The position numbers were made by a program, and so were the translations under genes. Of a DNA stretch of 64,000 bases, positions 44,936-53,488 are shown in pieces. Under the pieces are notes generated by a model. That model ran no database searches and was not told where the DNA came from. It saw only the letters and a program-made list of their open reading frames with translations. Numbering within the stretch: the first letter of the stretch is position 1; the number at the start of each line of letters is the position of its first letter. The stretch covers positions 13,931 to 77,930 of the forward strand of contig JACPAV010000017.1 in the NCBI GenBank assembly GCA_016180645.1. The letters are read 5' to 3'. This DNA comes from Nitrospirota bacterium (GTDB taxonomy: Bacteria; JACPQY01).

Positions 44936-46303
44936 CTACTGAATCTCAATCTTCTCCATCGCCTGCGGCACATGGCAGACCCAGCCGAGCGTGTCCCGCA
45001 GCTTCATTCTCAGGGTGTCCGAAGCCTGCGGTTCTCCGTGGACGATGAGCGTTTGCCGCGGCGGTCTCTTGAACCCGCGCAGCCAGCGGAGAATCTCCTC
45101 CTGATCCGCATGGGCGGACAAAGCGGTCATCTCGCGGACCTCCGCGGCGACGGGGTAGTACTCACCGTGCATCTTGATCTCGGGGGCGCCTTCGCGGAGG
45201 AGGCGTCCACGCGTTCCCGCCGCCTGGTATCCCGTTAGCAAGATACAATTCCGCCGGTCTCCAAGCCGCTCTTCCAAGTGGCGAAGCACCCGACCCCCGG
45301 TGAGCATTCCGCTGCCGGCGATCACGATCGAGCTCTTCCTCTTGTGCAGGACTTCTTCCGATTGCTGCGCGCTCCGGACCATCACGGCGGCTGAATCCAA
45401 CGCCCGGCATTCGGCAGGAGAAAGTCGGTGCCACGAGGAGTGGCTCAGGAAGATTTCCGTGGCCTGGATCGCCATCGGGCTGTCGAGGTAAATCGGCAGA
45501 TTGGGTATCCGATTCATCCGTTTGAGTTGGGACAGAAGGTAGAGCAGCTCCTGCGCGCGCCCGACGGCGAAGCTGGGGATGATGAGATGGCCTCGGCGCC
45601 CGGTAACCTCGTCCACCACGCGGGCTAGCGTATGAAGCGGGAGTTCCCGAACATGCCGGCGGTCGCCGTAGGTGGATTCGATCACCAGTGTGTCCGCGCG
45701 GTCCACGGTTTCGGGTGGAGGATAGATGAGAGGTTTCTGGCGTCCCAAGTCACCGGTGAAGAGGATGCGGTGTCCTTCCACATCGAGTTCGACGAGGGCG
45801 GAACCGAGGATGTGGCCGGAGGGGCGGAGCCGGAATCGAATGCCCTCGCCGATCTCCTTCCACATTCCGAGCTGCAGGGTGGCGGCCTGTTTCAGCGCCG
45901 CGCGCGCCTCCTTTTCCGTGAAGAGAGGCCGGGCGGGTCGATGCTTGGAGTACCCCATCTCGTTGGCGGTGGCCGCCTCTTCCTCCTCGATCCGGGCCGC
46001 ATCGACGAGCACGAGCCGGGCGAGATCGGCCGTCGGCGGCGTGCAAAAGATGGGACCGTCGAAGCCGCCCCGGGCCAGCAGGGGCAGGGCGCCGCAATGG
46101 TCGAGGTGCGCGTGAGTCAAGATGAGGGCATGGATTGAAGGAGGGTCGACGGGGAAATCCGCCCAATTCCGCAGTCGAAGCTCCTTCAGGCCCTGGAAGA
46201 GGCCGCAATCGATCAGGACTCGTCGTCTGCCCGCGTCGACGAGGAATTTGGAGCCGGTGACGGTTCCGGCCCCGCCGAGGAAGTAAATCGAAATGCGAGC
46301 CAT
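44936..46303 (-). CDS. Metallo-beta-lactamase/beta-CASP RNA-processing exonuclease-like protein
   Basis: 455 residues. Metal motif HAHLDHCGALPLL (HxHxDH), a second ligand Asp in ILFTGDLGR, beta-CASP domain with HLIIPSFAVGRAQELLYLL, and the RMMBL C-terminal motif ILLTGYQAAGTRGR...ALSAHADQEEIL...LIVHGEP. This matches the CPSF73/YSH1-like bacterial family (KH-less). Likely an RNA endonuclease/5' exonuclease in the cytoplasm. It stands alone on the minus strand. Confidence 0.94.
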   Translation of the reverse strand: MARISIYFLGGAGTVTGSKFLVDAGRRRVLIDCGLFQGLKELRLRNWADFPVDPPSIHALILTHAHLDHCGALPLLARGGFDGPIFCTPPTADLARLVLVDAARIEEEEAATANEMGYSKHRPARPLFTEKEARAALKQAATLQLGMWKEIGEGIRFRLRPSGHILGSALVELDVEGHRILFTGDLGRQKPLIYPPPETVDRADTLVIESTYGDRRHVRELPLHTLARVVDEVTGRRGHLIIPSFAVGRAQELLYLLSQLKRMNRIPNLPIYLDSPMAIQATEIFLSHSSWHRLSPAECRALDSAAVMVRSAQQSEEVLHKRKSSIVIAGSGMLTGGRVLRHLEERLGDRRNCILLTGYQAAGTRGRLLREGAPEIKMHGEYYPVAAEVREMTALSAHADQEEILRWLRGFKRPPRQTLIVHGEPQASDTLRMKLRDTLGWVCHVPQAMEKIEIQ

Positions 46304-46411
46304 TGAACGGGGATCAGAATGATCGGAAATTCCGGACGATGCAACCCGCCCTCGAGGTCGAGCCCCGTGCCAAGCATAGTCCGAAGTTCGGCCTCCAAGA
46401 TTACGGCCTGC

Positions 46412-47299
46412 CTACCGGGAGGAACGCGTGCTTTGAAATCGCATGGGGAGGATGGAGGCGCCGCGCGGATCCTCTCGGGCGGGAGGTCCCTTGCGTTTTC
46501 GCAGATAGAGATCCCGGTCCGCTTCATGAATCAGCATTTCGGGAGTCGACCGTTTTCCGGGAGGAACCACTCCCTGGCCGATCGTTACAGAGACCGGGGC
46601 ATCGAGTGTCAGGTTCGGCTGAGCGGAATCCCGAATGGCGTTGGACATACGTTCCTTGAATTCCTCGATGCCGCTGTCGGTGGTTTCCGGAAGGAGGACA
46701 ACAAACTCGTCCCCCCCGAACCGGAAAACGCTGTCCGTTCGTCGGATGGCTTCACGAAGCGCGGCCCCTACCTGGGCAAGGACATCGTCGCCCGCGGCAT
46801 GCCCGTACCGGTCATTGATCGCTTTGAAGCCGTTGAGATCCAGTAGCAGCAGGGCGAGTGAGCGATCATAGCGCTGCGCCCGCGCCAGCTCCTCCTCCAG
46901 TCTCTGTTCACAGTAGCGGCGGTTGCCGAGTCCGGTCAGAGGATCGGTGACGGAAAGTTTCTGGAGTTTGCGGTTGGCGCGGACCAATTCGGCGCGCTGC
47001 CTCCGCAGGCGATCCAAGGCGGTTCCCAGCACGAATCCGAAAAAAGAAAACGCCGCGAGGCTGCAAAGGGTAAGGTAAAGGTAGAGCGAGCTGGAGTTCT
47101 GGAGTTCGTGGGCAAGCCAGCCGCCGGTCTTGGCCCACCCTTCATGCTCTTCTACGAATCGGAGCAGCAGCCAACCCGTGGGTGCTCCCAGGCCGAGGAG
47201 TACCCCGGCCATGCCCAGACGGACGCGAAGGGACAGGGCCCGCGCGAAGCTGCGTCCCCTTGAGAAGGCATACCCCCAGTCCACCATCCTCAGTCTCAT
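46412..47299 (-). CDS. Membrane-bound diguanylate cyclase (GGDEF)
   Basis: 295 residues from ATG 47299 (an ATG at 47326 is possible). Two N-terminal membrane helices (about 32-50 and 75-95) flank a short periplasmic segment. The GGDEF domain opens with KLQKLSVTDPLTGLGNRRY and carries FRFGGDEFVVLLPE intact, so it should make c-di-GMP from two GTP. No inhibitory RxxD is seen five residues upstream of GGDEF (AIRRTDSVFRFGGDEF has R-R-T-D at another spacing). The PilZ protein at 21922 is a possible receptor. Confidence 0.93.
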   Translation of the reverse strand: MRLRMVDWGYAFSRGRSFARALSLRVRLGMAGVLLGLGAPTGWLLLRFVEEHEGWAKTGGWLAHELQNSSSLYLYLTLCSLAAFSFFGFVLGTALDRLRRQRAELVRANRKLQKLSVTDPLTGLGNRRYCEQRLEEELARAQRYDRSLALLLLDLNGFKAINDRYGHAAGDDVLAQVGAALREAIRRTDSVFRFGGDEFVVLLPETTDSGIEEFKERMSNAIRDSAQPNLTLDAPVSVTIGQGVVPPGKRSTPEMLIHEADRDLYLRKRKGPPAREDPRGASILPMRFQSTRSSR

Positions 47300-47397
47300 G
47301 AACCAAAGTCTACACCCCGGCGGCAAAGAGCGGGATGATGGGGGTCACTCTTAGGGACTGATCCCGCGGCGTGTGGCGCCACGGGATCCTCGCTCCT

Positions 47398-47526
47398 TGT
47401 AGGCGCAGCCTTCAGGCTGCGTCCGCATCGCGGGCTAAAGCCCCATGCCACGGAGGGTATGGGACCATGATATGTCGCCGCACCACGGATGGTGCGGCAT
47501 GGAACATGGCCCGCGGCTACCGAATG
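47398..47526 (+). repeat. Extragenic palindrome cluster of the GTAGGCGCAGCC family
   Basis: GTAGGCGCAGCCTTCAGGCTGC, GCGGGCTAAAGCCC, a CATGCCACGG/CCGCACCACGGATGGTGCGG pair and a closing GCCCGCGGCTAC lie in the gap between the GGDEF and acyl-CoA dehydrogenase genes. The ends GTAGGCGC and GCGGCTAC match those of the 58-nt element, but the middle is longer, so this looks like a composite. Confidence 0.65.
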
Positions 47527-47536
47527 TCCGAGGATT

Positions 47537-49309
47537 CTACTCGAAAATGCGGCCCTGAGTCTCGACGAGGAGTTGTGAGATCTGGGTCTTGAGGTTGATC
47601 GTGCGAATGGGAACGATGGGGACGAGCCGCCGGATCACCGCGAGGTGTTTCTGATACTCATCGTCGTCGCACTCGTTGGCCATCAGGCGCTTGGCGCTGC
47701 CGTTGATGCGCTCATTCGCCGAAGCCACGAAGGAGTAGCACATTTGAGAATGCAGCCGGGCCTTTTCCGGTCCTTTTTCCTGGAGGACGCGGGACGTGCG
47801 GGTGGCGGCGCAGTCCATGGCAAAAAGGTCCATGATCATGTTGCTCCAGACCATGAGCTGTTGCTGTTTGTCCTTCAAGTCGGCGAGGTTCTTCTGAACG
47901 AGAACATTCCCCACGTAGACGATGAGGCGCTTGGCCATCTCCACGGCGTGGCGTTCCCTCGCAAGCGGGCCGTTGGTCATGGCGGGGATCTTGGAGCCGT
48001 CCAACTCATCCTGCACCTGCTGCACGAAGGGCATGAGAGGGATCTTCCCTTCCATCGCCCGTTTCAGCACCGTGCTCGGAATGATGAGCCGGTTGATTTC
48101 GTTCGTGCCTTCGAAAATTCGGTTGATGCGGGCATCGCGGTAGTGGCGCTCGATGGGATAGTCTTTGAGAAAACCGTATCCGCCGAGGACTTGGAGCGCC
48201 TCATCGGCCACGTAATCGAGAGTTTCCGTTCCGAAAACCTTGGAGATCGAGCACTCCACGGTGTATTCCTCGATGGCCGCCGCCGCTTCCTTGTAGTAGG
48301 TGGGGCTGTTCTTGTCGAGGTCCTTCAAGGCGGCATCGACAAAACCCGCGCTGCGATAGTTGATGCTGTCCGCCACGAAAATCCGCGTCGCCATGTCGGC
48401 CAGCTTCTGCTGGATCGCGCCGAACTCGGCAATGGGCCGGTTGAACTGCTTGCGCTCGGATGCGTATTTCACGGCCGTTTCGAGGCACTCCTTGGCCGTG
48501 CCCACGGAGCCGCCGCCCAGTTTGAGGCGACCCACGTTCAGGATGTTGAACGCGATCTTGTGCCCGCGGCCGCGTTCCCCCAGGAGCCTGTCCGCGGGAA
48601 TCCGGGCATCCTCCAGGATCAACGGCCGGGTGGAGGAGCCGTGAAGGCCGAGTTTGTGTTCTTCGGCGCCGACGGAGACGCCGGGGTCCGTCTTCTCCAC
48701 CAGGAAGGCGGTGAATTCCCGGCCGTCGATCTTGGCGAAGACGGTGAAGAGGTCGGCGAAGCCGGCGTTGGTGATGAACTGCTTTACGCCGTTAAGGACA
48801 TAGTGCTTGCCGTCCGGCTGGAGGACGGCCGTGGTTTTGGCGGCGAGGGCGTCTGAACCGGCCTGCGGCTCGGTCAGCGCATAGGCGGCGAGAATCTCGC
48901 CGGTGCCCAGCTTCGAGAGGTACTTCTTCCGCTGCTCTGCGTTGCCGTAGTACACGATAGGGAGGGTGCCGATGCCGGTTTGCGCTCCGAGGGTGACCGC
49001 GAAGGAGGCATCCTTCGCGAATTCTTCGGAGAGCCGCATGGCCATGGACTTCGAGAGGGCGAGACCACCGTACGCCTCTGGCAGTTCGACGGCCAGGAAT
49101 CCATTCTGGCCCGCCTTCTTCAGAAGCTGGACGATCAGCCCTTCCTGCTTCTGATCGAGCTCCTCCTTGCGGGGAAGGACTTCCTGGAGCATGAAATCCC
49201 GGGCCGCTTGGACGAGGGCCCGATCCTCGGCGGTGAAATCCTCGGGCGTGAAAATCGAGACCGATCCGAACGGTTCGGTGATAAATGCGCAACCTTTCAT
49301 GACGGCCAT
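47537..49309 (-). CDS. Acyl-CoA dehydrogenase
   Basis: 590 residues, longer than the classic 380-residue enzymes, as in FadE/VLCAD-type proteins with an added C-terminal helical domain. Core motifs: AYALTEPQAGSDALA (FAD/substrate loop), LGLHGSSTRPLILEDARIPADRLLG, QVLGGYGFLKDYPIERHYRD and INRIFEGTNEINRLI, in which the Glu is the catalytic base. It oxidises acyl-CoA to enoyl-CoA with electrons passing to ETF. No other beta-oxidation gene is adjacent. Confidence 0.95.
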   Translation of the reverse strand: MAVMKGCAFITEPFGSVSIFTPEDFTAEDRALVQAARDFMLQEVLPRKEELDQKQEGLIVQLLKKAGQNGFLAVELPEAYGGLALSKSMAMRLSEEFAKDASFAVTLGAQTGIGTLPIVYYGNAEQRKKYLSKLGTGEILAAYALTEPQAGSDALAAKTTAVLQPDGKHYVLNGVKQFITNAGFADLFTVFAKIDGREFTAFLVEKTDPGVSVGAEEHKLGLHGSSTRPLILEDARIPADRLLGERGRGHKIAFNILNVGRLKLGGGSVGTAKECLETAVKYASERKQFNRPIAEFGAIQQKLADMATRIFVADSINYRSAGFVDAALKDLDKNSPTYYKEAAAAIEEYTVECSISKVFGTETLDYVADEALQVLGGYGFLKDYPIERHYRDARINRIFEGTNEINRLIIPSTVLKRAMEGKIPLMPFVQQVQDELDGSKIPAMTNGPLARERHAVEMAKRLIVYVGNVLVQKNLADLKDKQQQLMVWSNMIMDLFAMDCAATRTSRVLQEKGPEKARLHSQMCYSFVASANERINGSAKRLMANECDDDEYQKHLAVIRRLVPIVPIRTINLKTQISQLLVETQGRIFE

Positions 49310-49468
49310 GCTGACAGCGATAATGTCAGACCTGTATGACCGCGGTCAACCCCGCAATCCCGCGAGCCGCGGTCGCAGAGGGTGGGTTGGAGCCGAAGAC
49401 GGATTCGGCTGAAAGGGGATCGCTGGTGTCAGATCCTCGCCGGAATAGGTGTGGGGACAGCCCACCAC

Positions 49469-49954
49469 TCAGGCCGCGTCTCCGGCGGCCTTCTCAAGCT
49501 GCTGGTAAAGGGCGGGTTGTTCCTCGCGAATCCGCTGGAGGGCGGTGCGGCCGACAAACGTGAGGGCCACTTCGCTCTCCGCCCGCGCGGAGAACGGAAG
49601 GCCCACGTCGGCCATCAGAACCTGGAACCCCAGGACACACGGATCGGCGCACTCGCGCACCTTCCGCCGTCCCTTCAGGAAGGCGATCTTCCCGGACTCA
49701 TGCACATAGACGCCGAGAGGACGGTGGCCTTCGTAGAACACGACCTGCCCCCGCTGGTACGCCTGCTGTGTTCCCCGCGTCTTGAGTTGATCCAATGACT
49801 CGGTATCAAGCTTGAGCGCAAGGGGTTTCTGAACTCTTCGACCCTTCGCCAAGGGCAGGGGGATGGGAATGGCGCGTTCGCCCGATTCCGCCTGTGCATC
49901 TTTCATCGGTCCATTGTCCTTCGCCGGGTCTCTCCTGAACATGATGTGGGTCAA
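49469..49954 (-). CDS. Cyclic-nucleotide-binding-like domain protein, no DNA-binding domain
   Basis: 161 residues; only a cupin-type cNMP roll is visible (RGQVVFYEGHRPLGVYVHES-GKIAF, then PCVLGFQVLMADVGLPFSARAES), with no HTH behind it. The phosphate cassette of CRP (GELAL...RSA) is not conserved, so ligand binding is doubtful. It lies just downstream of the FNR-like gene on the same strand (24 bp) and could modulate it; no direct evidence. Confidence 0.75.
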   Translation of the reverse strand: MTHIMFRRDPAKDNGPMKDAQAESGERAIPIPLPLAKGRRVQKPLALKLDTESLDQLKTRGTQQAYQRGQVVFYEGHRPLGVYVHESGKIAFLKGRRKVRECADPCVLGFQVLMADVGLPFSARAESEVALTFVGRTALQRIREEQPALYQQLEKAAGDAA

Positions 49955-49978
49955 CTTCCTCCCCGTTCCATGGGCCGG

Positions 49979-50725
49979 CTAGGCCTCCGAGTCCACCAAC
50001 TCATCGATTTTGCGCGGATTGAGAACCGTGATTTGGCGGCCTTTGAGGCGAATGAACCCGCGGTCTTCCATGTCCTTCAAGATGCGAATGGTCGTTTCGA
50101 GGGCCAGCCCAGCGCGCTGGGCAAGATCCTGCCGCCGGATCGGGGGGAGCGGTACGGGGAGGTTGTCGAGTCTGGGTGTATGGCCCCTCACCGCCACCGC
50201 CAGGATCTCCGCCACGCGACGGTAGGAGCCGTGGTAGGCCATCGTCAGGGCGATTTCCTCCGCCTGGCCGACCTGCTCGGCCAGCTGTCGAATCAGCCGC
50301 ATCATGAGGGTCGGCTGTCGTTTCAGGAGGTCGAAGAAATATTCCCTGTCCAGGAAGGTGACCACGGAGAGCTCCGTGGCCTCCACCGTGGCGGAGAAGG
50401 GTTCATCCAGCAGCAGAGAGCGGTAGCCGACCAGCGTTCCGGCGCGGCCCAGGCGGACGGCCAGTTGGTGCCCGGATTCGTCCGTCTTGCACACCTTGGC
50501 CTGCCCGCTGCAAAGAAGGAAGACGCCGTGGGGGCGCACCCCTTCGTGGGCGATGACTTGGTTCTTTTTGTATCGGTTGGCGATCAATCGCTCCTCGATC
50601 GTCGCCCTCTCGGAGGGATCAACCCCGGAAAAATAGCAGTGAGAATTGACGAGGCACTCGCCGCAACCGCAAGTGGCGCGGGTACGCGCCGCCGATAGTT
50701 TAAGCCTGCTCGACGCGGCGGCCAA
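49979..50725 (-). CDS. FNR-like Crp-family regulator with N-terminal iron-sulfur Cys motif
   Basis: 248 residues. C21-x2-C24-x5-C30 (TCGCGECLVNSHCYFSG) has the exact spacing of the E. coli FNR cluster ligands; further Cys occur in FLLCSGQAKVCK as fourth-ligand candidates. A cNMP-type roll, a long dimer helix and a winged HTH (RRQDLAQRAGLALETTIRIL) follow. A [4Fe-4S] oxygen-sensing role is inferred. It is read away from moaA (1 bp gap, same strand), and next to tatA and a sigma-54 activator, which together suggest control of anaerobic molybdoenzyme respiration. Confidence 0.9.
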   Translation of the reverse strand: MAAASSRLKLSAARTRATCGCGECLVNSHCYFSGVDPSERATIEERLIANRYKKNQVIAHEGVRPHGVFLLCSGQAKVCKTDESGHQLAVRLGRAGTLVGYRSLLLDEPFSATVEATELSVVTFLDREYFFDLLKRQPTLMMRLIRQLAEQVGQAEEIALTMAYHGSYRRVAEILAVAVRGHTPRLDNLPVPLPPIRRQDLAQRAGLALETTIRILKDMEDRGFIRLKGRQITVLNPRKIDELVDSEA

Positions 50726-51760
50726 TCAACCTCCTAGGAGATGCATGGGAGTTTGGACCCGGTGGCCCGGAGGCGGCACGGCCGCGGCGGGTCGGCGATC
50801 ATCCCCTTTGAGCCATTCGATGCATCCTGCCGGCTTGCGCGAAACGATGTCGCGGATCAGCGACTCCAGATCGTCGTCCGACCCGCCGTTCCGGAGGACG
50901 GCCCTGAGGTCGTTGGATCGGTCGCGGGCGTAGAGGCAACTGACGAGTCGCCCGTCCGACGTGAGCCGCAACCGGTTGCAGGTGTTGCAGAAGGGGCGCG
51001 TGACGGAGGGGATAATGCCGATCCGCCCGGCCCAGCCCGCAGGGAGGTATTCGCGGGCCGGGCCGTCCGATACCGGCGGATCTGTTGGTTCGAGTGCCAC
51101 CGATGTGGCGAGTCTTTGGATCACCTCGTCGAACGCGACGACGCGCGACGGGTTCCAAAGGCCCGACCCATCGAAGGGCATGAACTCGATGAACCGGACG
51201 ACGTAGGGATCATGTTCGGCGAGACGCGCGATGGATTCGATCTCATCGTCGTTCACGCCGCGAATCAGGACGCAGTTGATCTTGACGCGCAGGCCGACTT
51301 CCGCGGCGCTCGCGATGGAGTGGAGCACCCGCGCGACGGCGTCCACCCCCGTGATGAGCATGAACTTCTCGCGTTTGAGCGAATCCAGGCTCACGTTCAC
51401 GGTGGATACGCCGGACTCCTTGAGTTCCTGCGCGTGGCGCGCCAGACCGAATCCGTTCGTGGTCAAGGCGATCCCGCCGATGCCGGGAATGGCATGCAAT
51501 CGTTTCACCAGATCGGGGAGGTCGTTCCGGAGGAGGGGTTCGCCGCCCGTCAGCCGGATGCGATCAATCCCCATCCCGGCCAACAGCCGCACGAGGCGCT
51601 CGATCTCCTCGAAGGACAGAAGGTCGGAGCGTTGCACCCAGCCCCCTTCGGGCGAGCAGGGCAGGCAGTACATGCAGCGCATGTTGCACCGGTCCGTCAC
51701 CGACAGCCGGAGCTTGGTCACCGGACGCCCGAGCGAATCCTGAAGAGGACGCAGAGTCAT
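50726..51760 (-). CDS. moaA: GTP 3',8-cyclase MoaA
   Basis: 344 residues. The radical SAM motif is RCNMRCMYC (Cx3Cx2C) at the N-terminus; RLTGGEPLLR binds SAM; the second cluster is bound by CNTCNRLRLTSDGRLVSC. The C-terminus ends in M-H-L-L-G-G, the conserved di-glycine tail that enters the active site. It converts GTP to 3',8-cyclo-GTP, the first step of molybdopterin synthesis. Next to a FNR-like regulator and tatA. Confidence 0.97.
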   Translation of the reverse strand: MTLRPLQDSLGRPVTKLRLSVTDRCNMRCMYCLPCSPEGGWVQRSDLLSFEEIERLVRLLAGMGIDRIRLTGGEPLLRNDLPDLVKRLHAIPGIGGIALTTNGFGLARHAQELKESGVSTVNVSLDSLKREKFMLITGVDAVARVLHSIASAAEVGLRVKINCVLIRGVNDDEIESIARLAEHDPYVVRFIEFMPFDGSGLWNPSRVVAFDEVIQRLATSVALEPTDPPVSDGPAREYLPAGWAGRIGIIPSVTRPFCNTCNRLRLTSDGRLVSCLYARDRSNDLRAVLRNGGSDDDLESLIRDIVSRKPAGCIEWLKGDDRRPAAAVPPPGHRVQTPMHLLGG

Positions 51761-51766
51761 CCTTCG

Positions 51767-51922
51767 TCACACCTCCGGACGATGGTCCTTGAGCGCCTTT
51801 CTGAATTCGATGAGTGATTTGCCAAGGCCGCGGAACAGTTCCGGGAGACGCCCTGCGCCGAATACGAGCACGACGATCAGGGCGATCACCACGATCTCCC
51901 GCCATCCGATGTTGCCGAGCAT
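51767..51922 (-). CDS. tatA: TatA/TatE-type twin-arginine translocase subunit
   Basis: 51 residues, short but complete: one N-terminal helix (GWREIVVIALIVVLVFGAGR), the hinge FGAGRLPELFRGLGKSL with the F-G-x-x-x-L-P motif, then an amphipathic helix and a charged end (KALKDHRPEV). AAAGG lies 9 nt before the ATG. It is shorter than typical TatA (about 60-90). It precedes moaA on the same strand by 7 bp: Tat exports folded molybdoenzymes, so the pair is functionally coherent. tatB/tatC are not in the window. Confidence 0.9.
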   Translation of the reverse strand: MLGNIGWREIVVIALIVVLVFGAGRLPELFRGLGKSLIEFRKALKDHRPEV

Positions 51923-52060
51923 GATTTACATCCTTTCGCGTCTTGAACGGCCGGACATCCGCCGGCAGGTTGCAGTCTGTCAGCTCCAGAACATAGAAAT
52001 ATGACCGATATCAGGTTTCTCATTCTTGATATTTCCCCTCCGCCAGAATAGGATGCGCTC

Positions 52061-53029
52061 ATGGTTGAGCAGCCCCAATTCATGATCGAGTCAGATCTGA
52101 CCCGAGGGCTCTATTCGGAGGCGGGGAAAGTCTCCCAGAGCACGGAACCTATTCTGATCATCGGTGAGACGGGAACCGGCAAGGAGGTTCTCGCCCGCCA
52201 CATTCACAACCGATCGACCCGATCCTCCGGCCCGTTCATTCCCCTCAATTGCGCGGCGATGCCGGAGACGCTCGTCGAGAGCGAGCTGTTCGGTTACCGG
52301 AAAGGCGCCTTCACGGATGCCAAGTCCGACAAGTCCGGCGTGATCGAAATGGCCAACGGCGGGACGCTGTTTCTGGACGAAATTGCGGAGCTGCCGGGCC
52401 CCGCACAGGCCAAGTTCCTCCGCGTGCTCGAAACGGGCGAGTTCATGCCCTTGGGTACCGTTCAGTTCCGTCGCAGCGATTTCCGCCTGGTCTGCGCCAC
52501 CAACAAGAACCTTCAGAAGGATCGGCGGGATTTCCGGGATGATCTATTCTATCGGGTCAGCACGTTCACGCTTTTCCTCCCGCCTCTCCGGGATCGGAAG
52601 GACGAGATCCCCCTCTTTGTAAACAGTTTTCTGAACCGGAATGGGCGCGAGGCGGCGTCCATTTCTACCCAGGCCATGGAGCTCCTTCTCTGCTACACGT
52701 GGCCGGGGAATATCCGTGAGCTCCGCAATGTGATGCACCACGCCTTGGCGCTGGCGGAGAATGAAATCCGTCCCGAGCACCTGCCGAAATGGCTCCTGGA
52801 TTTCTGCCCGCGAAGGGACGTAATGGAGAGCGACGACGTAGGCGCCAAAATCGCATGTTTCGAGCGGTGCCTGATGCAGTCGTATCTGGACCGCGGCGCC
52901 AGCGTGGGCGAGTTGAGCAAGGTAATCGGCGTGCCGCAGAGCACTGTCTATCGCAAATTGAAGAAGGGCGGGGTGCTCACCCCCAAGAAGGCCAAATCGG
53001 CCCTCAAGGCCAGGCCGGAGAAATCGTGA
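52061..53029 (+). CDS. Sigma-54-dependent AAA+ transcriptional activator, variant GAFTGA loop
   Basis: 322 residues without an N-terminal sensor domain. Walker A IIGETGTGKEVLARHIH, Walker B GGTLFLDEIAELPG, arginine-finger region FRDDLFYRVSTFTLFLPPLRDR and a Fis-type HTH at the C-terminus (SKVIGVPQSTVYRKLKKGG). The sigma-54 contact loop reads RKGAFTDAKSD: the fifth residue of GAFTGA is Asp instead of Gly. As in PspF, activity must be controlled in trans or by transcription. Divergent from tatA/moaA (138 bp gap). The downstream membrane-protein gene overlaps its stop. Confidence 0.93.
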   Translation: MVEQPQFMIESDLTRGLYSEAGKVSQSTEPILIIGETGTGKEVLARHIHNRSTRSSGPFIPLNCAAMPETLVESELFGYRKGAFTDAKSDKSGVIEMANGGTLFLDEIAELPGPAQAKFLRVLETGEFMPLGTVQFRRSDFRLVCATNKNLQKDRRDFRDDLFYRVSTFTLFLPPLRDRKDEIPLFVNSFLNRNGREAASISTQAMELLLCYTWPGNIRELRNVMHHALALAENEIRPEHLPKWLLDFCPRRDVMESDDVGAKIACFERCLMQSYLDRGASVGELSKVIGVPQSTVYRKLKKGGVLTPKKAKSALKARPEKS

Positions 53030-53487
53030 TGCTCTGGATAAAATTTGTTCATGTGGCCGCGGTGATCCTCTGGTTCGGATCGGCGGCGGCGGATGTCATT
53101 CTGGAATTGGTCCTCAAGAAGACCGTCTCCCGGGACGGCCAACTCGCGCTCATTGGACTGCACGCGAAGGTCGATCAAATATTGGAGGCCCCGGCGATCG
53201 TCCTCACCCTTTTCACGGGAATATTCCTTCTTTTCTTTGGAGGTGCGCAATGGCCGGGCGTGCTGGTGGTCAAAATACTGTGCGCGCTGGCGGCGGCCGG
53301 AGCCAATCTCTATTGCGTGAAAGTGGTGGTGGAGCGGGATCGCTGGGCGCGCGGGGCGGCCCCGGACGTGTCGCTCCTGCAGAGTCCGGAAGGGAAGAGT
53401 CTGGCGCTTCGAATTTTCGCAACGGGGTCGGGAATTCCTTTCGCCGCCGTCGCCCTGGCGATTGCCGTCGTCTACCTGTCGAAGTAG
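53029..53487 (+). CDS. Four-helix membrane protein of unknown function
   Basis: 152 residues from ATG 53029, overlapping the activator stop (TGATG). Four hydrophobic segments: IKFVHVAAVILWFGSAAADV, PAIVLTLFTGIFLLFFGG, WPGVLVVKILCALAAAG and ATGSGIPFAAVALAIAVVYL. The His in KFVHVAA and the Trp-Phe-Gly pattern recall CopD/DUF2269-type haem or copper-related proteins, but I cannot assign it. Coupled to the sigma-54 activator gene. Confidence 0.75.
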   Translation: MLWIKFVHVAAVILWFGSAAADVILELVLKKTVSRDGQLALIGLHAKVDQILEAPAIVLTLFTGIFLLFFGGAQWPGVLVVKILCALAAAGANLYCVKVVVERDRWARGAAPDVSLLQSPEGKSLALRIFATGSGIPFAAVALAIAVVYLSK

Positions 53488-53488
53488 G

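Noticed and set aside
47645-48856. Plus-strand open frame opposite the acyl-CoA dehydrogenase
   Set aside because: Shadow of a highly conserved enzyme.
49300-49468. A small gene in the gap between the acyl-CoA dehydrogenase and the nucleotide-binding-like gene
   Set aside because: Short frames without ribosome sites or protein-like composition.
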